A DNA stretch of 64,000 bases, from contig NZ_WHLY01000002.1 of NCBI RefSeq assembly GCF_009296315.1, positions 1,488,001 to 1,552,000 of the forward strand. The letters run 5' to 3'. Below the pieces are notes generated by a model. It was not told the DNA's origin. It did no database searches and saw nothing but the letters and a program-made list of their open reading frames with translations. Positions 61,968 through 64,000 of this stretch are shown one piece after another. The stretch comes from Salmonirosea aquatica. GTDB taxonomy: Bacteria; Bacteroidota; Bacteroidia; Cytophagales; Spirosomataceae. The translations under genes and the position numbers were made by a program. Each line of letters opens with the position of its first letter. Position 1 is the first letter of the stretch.

Positions 61968-62423
61968 ATGCAAGATACCGCCCAAACCAACCCCCGTCTT
62001 GAATTTTTCCGTACCCTAATCGGAAACGACCTTAGCAACAGTATCTCCCCGCTGGGACGCTGGCTCAATGGTACCGTACGGGCCATCGACTACGGCCACA
62101 TTAGCGTGGAGTTTACAATCCGGGAAAACATGACTAACCCAATGGGTGTGCTGCACGGCGGCAGCGCCGCCGCTATGATGGACGAGGTAGTAGGGATGAT
62201 GGTGTTTGCGCTCGGACGCGAGTACGGCTACACTTCCGTGAATCTGAACTGCGATTTCCTCAACGCTGCCCGGCTGGGCGAAGTACTTACGGCCAACGCC
62301 AAGGTAATCCGGGCGGGCCGCAATATAGTCCATTGCGAGTGCGAGCTCGTTACCACTGAGGGCAAGATTATTGCCAAATGTGCTTCCAACCTGATTCAGA
62401 CAGGTATTCGGCTGCCGGGTTAA
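61968..62423 (+). CDS. PaaI-family thioesterase (hotdog fold)
   Basis: A 151-residue hotdog thioesterase. FTIRENMTNPMGVLHGGSAA has the N-P-x-G-x-x-H-G-G motif that binds the acyl-CoA; ALGREYGYTSVNLNCDFLNA is the next strand. The substrate may be a phenylacetyl-CoA-like or general acyl-CoA. It sits just upstream of the TetR regulator on the same strand but is not evidently in its operon, since the TetR promoter lies between them. Confidence 0.92.
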   Translation: MQDTAQTNPRLEFFRTLIGNDLSNSISPLGRWLNGTVRAIDYGHISVEFTIRENMTNPMGVLHGGSAAAMMDEVVGMMVFALGREYGYTSVNLNCDFLNAARLGEVLTANAKVIRAGRNIVHCECELVTTEGKIIAKCASNLIQTGIRLPG

Positions 62424-62441
62424 AAAAAAAATTAAAAATAA

Positions 62442-62472
62442 TTTGGACACTAAACACTGTTCAGTATATTTG
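62442..62472 (+). promoter_or_regulatory. TetR gene promoter TTTG-N19-TATATTTG
   Basis: TTTG at 62442-62445, a 19-bp spacer and TATATTTG at 62465-62472, both exact. The spacer is filled by the operator at 62449-62465, so a bound repressor would block the polymerase. Confidence 0.85.
62449..62465 (+). promoter_or_regulatory. TetR-type operator, site 1
   Basis: The 17-bp pseudo-palindrome ACTAAACACTGTTCAGT (left half ACTAAACA against right half ACTGAACA, 7 of 8 match) lies exactly between the two promoter boxes. Its inverse complement recurs as 15 bp in front of the tolC-like gene. Confidence 0.75.
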
Positions 62473-62493
62473 TACTGTATTTAGAAATTGACC

Positions 62494-63111
62494 ATGGGAA
62501 TATCAGAGCGGAAAGAGCGGGATCGGGAAGAAATGCGGGAGTTGATTCTTAATGCCGCCCGTACGCTTTTCCTGACCAAAGGCTACGAAAAAACAAGCAT
62601 CCGTAACATCGCGGATGCGATCGAGTATAGCCCGGGTACCATCTATCTCTATTATAAGGATAAGAATGAGCTGCTTTTTGCCCTGCACGAAGCGGCGTTT
62701 GCCAGAATGACCGCCGAACTTTCCCAGGTAGGTACCATCAGCGACCCTTTCGCCCGGTTAGTAGAAATGGGCCACCAGTATATCAAATATGCTATCGCTA
62801 ACCCCGAGATGTACGATTTGATGTTTCTTATGGAGGGTCCAATGGAGGATTTAGCCTGCCGTGACGAATCGTGGGAAGATGGTAAAAAGTCCTTTTCTCT
62901 ACTGGAAAACGTTGTATCGGAATGCATTAAGGTTGGATATTTTCAGGAACAGAATATTGAAACCGCCGCACTCACGATTTGGAGCTACATGCACGGGCTG
63001 GTGACAATCTACCTGAAAGGTCGGATGAAAATGTTCAATGACAACCGTGAGAATGAGCGCATGCAGCAGTCGTTTGCCTTGTTTGTAAAGATGTTGCGGG
63101 GGGCATTGTGA
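62494..63111 (+). CDS. TetR/AcrR-family transcriptional regulator
   Basis: A 205-residue regulator. The N-terminal helix-turn-helix covers 10-60: ILNAARTLFLTKGYEKTSIR and NIADAIEYSPGTIYLYYKDK. The rest is a ligand-binding, dimerising helical domain (EMYDLMFLMEGPMEDLACRD). I start at ATG 62494 rather than a TTG two codons upstream. It has an operator in its own promoter and a copy before the following tolC-like gene, so it probably represses itself and an efflux operon. Confidence 0.93.
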   Translation: MGISERKERDREEMRELILNAARTLFLTKGYEKTSIRNIADAIEYSPGTIYLYYKDKNELLFALHEAAFARMTAELSQVGTISDPFARLVEMGHQYIKYAIANPEMYDLMFLMEGPMEDLACRDESWEDGKKSFSLLENVVSECIKVGYFQEQNIETAALTIWSYMHGLVTIYLKGRMKMFNDNRENERMQQSFALFVKMLRGAL

Positions 63112-63193
63112 GGCACACACTTAGGTGAAAGTCCTAGTTTGAGTTTAATTTTTATACATGAGTACAGTTGCTGTGCTATTTTTTTGCCTTTCT

Positions 63194-63210
63194 AATGAAC
63201 AGTGTTTAGT
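63194..63210 (+). promoter_or_regulatory. TetR-type operator, site 2, before the tolC-like gene
   Basis: AATGAACAGTGTTTAGT contains the 15-bp TGAACAGTGTTTAGT, the exact inverse complement of part of site 1. A TTTTTG at 63181-63186 lies just upstream as a possible -33; the -7 box is not clear. Confidence 0.72.
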
Positions 63211-63228
63211 AAGTATACAACGATTATT

Positions 63229-64000
63229 ATGAAATACATTCTACTTTTTGCAGCCTTAGGCTGGTTTCTACCCTCTAGGGCGACAGCGCAGGTACCTGCT
63301 GCGCTTGAAGAATACGTGCAGCTGGGTTTGGCAAACAATCTCTCGCTGAAGCAGGAAACGCTGGGCATTGCCAATGCTACCGAAAACTTACGGCAGGCCA
63401 GAGCACTGTTTTATCCGCACGTGACCTTTGCACCTACCTATTCATTAGCCGCCGGAGGACGCCGGTTGCAGTTCCCGGTTGGTGATTTATTGAATCCGGT
63501 GTACAAAACCCTGAACGAGATGACGCAATCCGATCGCTTCCCGCAGATTGAAAATGTGGATGTCCAACTGGCTCCCAACAATTTCCACGATACCAAACTG
63601 TCCATTCAGTACGCGATCTACAATCCTGAAATTCAGTACAACTACCTGATTCAGCAAAATCTCCTTTCGGCGCAGGAAGCCAGGAAGTATGTGGTAGAAA
63701 ATGAAATCCGCTTCGCCATAGAAACGGCTTACTACCAATATTTGCAGACTCTGGAAGCAGTGCATATCTATGAAACCAGCCGAAACGTACTGAACGAATT
63801 GGTCAGGCTCAACCAGAAATTGGTCGATAATAATGTACAAACAAAAGACGCGGTATTTTCGGCCGAATACGAACGGAGTAGGCTTGAGCAGCAGCAAGCC
63901 GAAGCCAGCCGGAATCGTGAGGTAGCCCAGGCCTACTTTAATTTTCTACTCAACCGTGATCTGAACTCCTCCATTCGGGTAGACAGTACGGTACTCTCCC
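63229..64000 (+). CDS. TolC-family outer-membrane efflux protein, 3'-partial
   Basis: The first 257 codons of an outer-membrane efflux protein, running off the right edge. MKYILLFAALGWFLPSRATA is the signal peptide. ALEEYVQLGLANNLSLKQET and the LRQARALFYPHVTFAPTYSL strand are the TolC family opening, followed by long helical hairpins (ETAYYQYLQTLEAVHIYETS, LVRLNQKLVDNNVQTKDAVF, RSRLEQQQAEASRNREVAQA). The genes of the inner-membrane pump and adaptor probably follow outside the window. Likely under control of the upstream TetR regulator. Confidence 0.92.
   Translation, partial: MKYILLFAALGWFLPSRATAQVPAALEEYVQLGLANNLSLKQETLGIANATENLRQARALFYPHVTFAPTYSLAAGGRRLQFPVGDLLNPVYKTLNEMTQSDRFPQIENVDVQLAPNNFHDTKLSIQYAIYNPEIQYNYLIQQNLLSAQEARKYVVENEIRFAIETAYYQYLQTLEAVHIYETSRNVLNELVRLNQKLVDNNVQTKDAVFSAEYERSRLEQQQAEASRNREVAQAYFNFLLNRDLNSSIRVDSTVLS

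Noticed and set aside
1-64000. rRNA, tRNA and riboswitch genes
   Set aside because: I looked for cloverleaf-like and conserved rRNA stretches between genes, and for an FMN riboswitch before ribD, and saw none; short intergenic gaps leave little room.

Overview
The window looks like chromosomal DNA of a Bacteroidota bacterium of the order Cytophagales, most like the Spirosoma/Dyadobacter group (inference). The signs are a SusC-like outer-membrane receptor, a type IX secretion plug protein, a GldE-type gene in a mutY-ssb-gldE row, a PUR-alpha-like DUF3276 protein, many short lipoproteins, and promoters of the Bacteroidota form TTTG-N17-23-TAnnTTTG. By eye the G+C content is slightly above 50%. 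I found no rRNA, tRNA or CRISPR array. Most of the window is housekeeping and envelope genes.

Layout. 0-1.6 kb: tail of an FAD-dependent oxidoreductase. 1.6-7.2 kb, minus strand: a lipoprotein, a translationally coupled HEPN / MNT nucleotidyltransferase / MBL hydrolase trio, a CrtD-like carotenoid desaturase and pncB, with two different 8-bp tandem arrays between the last two. 7.5-16.8 kb, plus strand: TonB-dependent receptor, double-VOC protein, GMC oxidoreductase, glycogen debranching enzyme and ABC-F ATPase. 16.8-22 kb: Uma2 nuclease, T9SS plug protein, an unknown protein, ychF, DUF3276 and RlpA. 22-25 kb: a DUF58 protein, then an AT-richer patch with an Imm49-like immunity gene and coding debris. 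25-37.5 kb: lipoproteins, a TlpA-like thioredoxin, YdcF, pfkA, YfhO, penicillin acylase, thioesterase and HMG-CoA-lyase-like enzyme. 37.5-45.7 kb: rng, a 29-residue COX24-domain mini-gene, a TPR protein and HU on the minus strand; mutY, ssb, gldE and guaB on the plus strand. 45.7-53.6 kb: lipoproteins, outer-membrane proteins, a RmlD-like reductase, cyclophilin, CBM9-like protein and PfkB kinase. 53.7-61.7 kb: lgt, yidD, moxR, prmC, ribD, nagA, aroE, dedA and a ComA-like phosphosulfolactate synthase. 62-64 kb: a thioesterase, then a TetR regulator and a TolC efflux channel that share one operator sequence.

Four genes (FAD oxidoreductase, a beta-barrel protein, lgt, yidD) are broken. In each case restoring one base in a G/C homopolymer repairs the frame, which points to sequencing undercalls rather than real decay. 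The palindrome GGTACC occurs about 115 times by eye, against about 16 expected at random, which recalls the HIP1 palindrome of cyanobacteria. The best candidates for unusual biology are this iterated palindrome, the HEPN/MNT/MBL unit, the 8-bp arrays around the crtD start, the orphaned Imm49 locus and the ComA-like gene.
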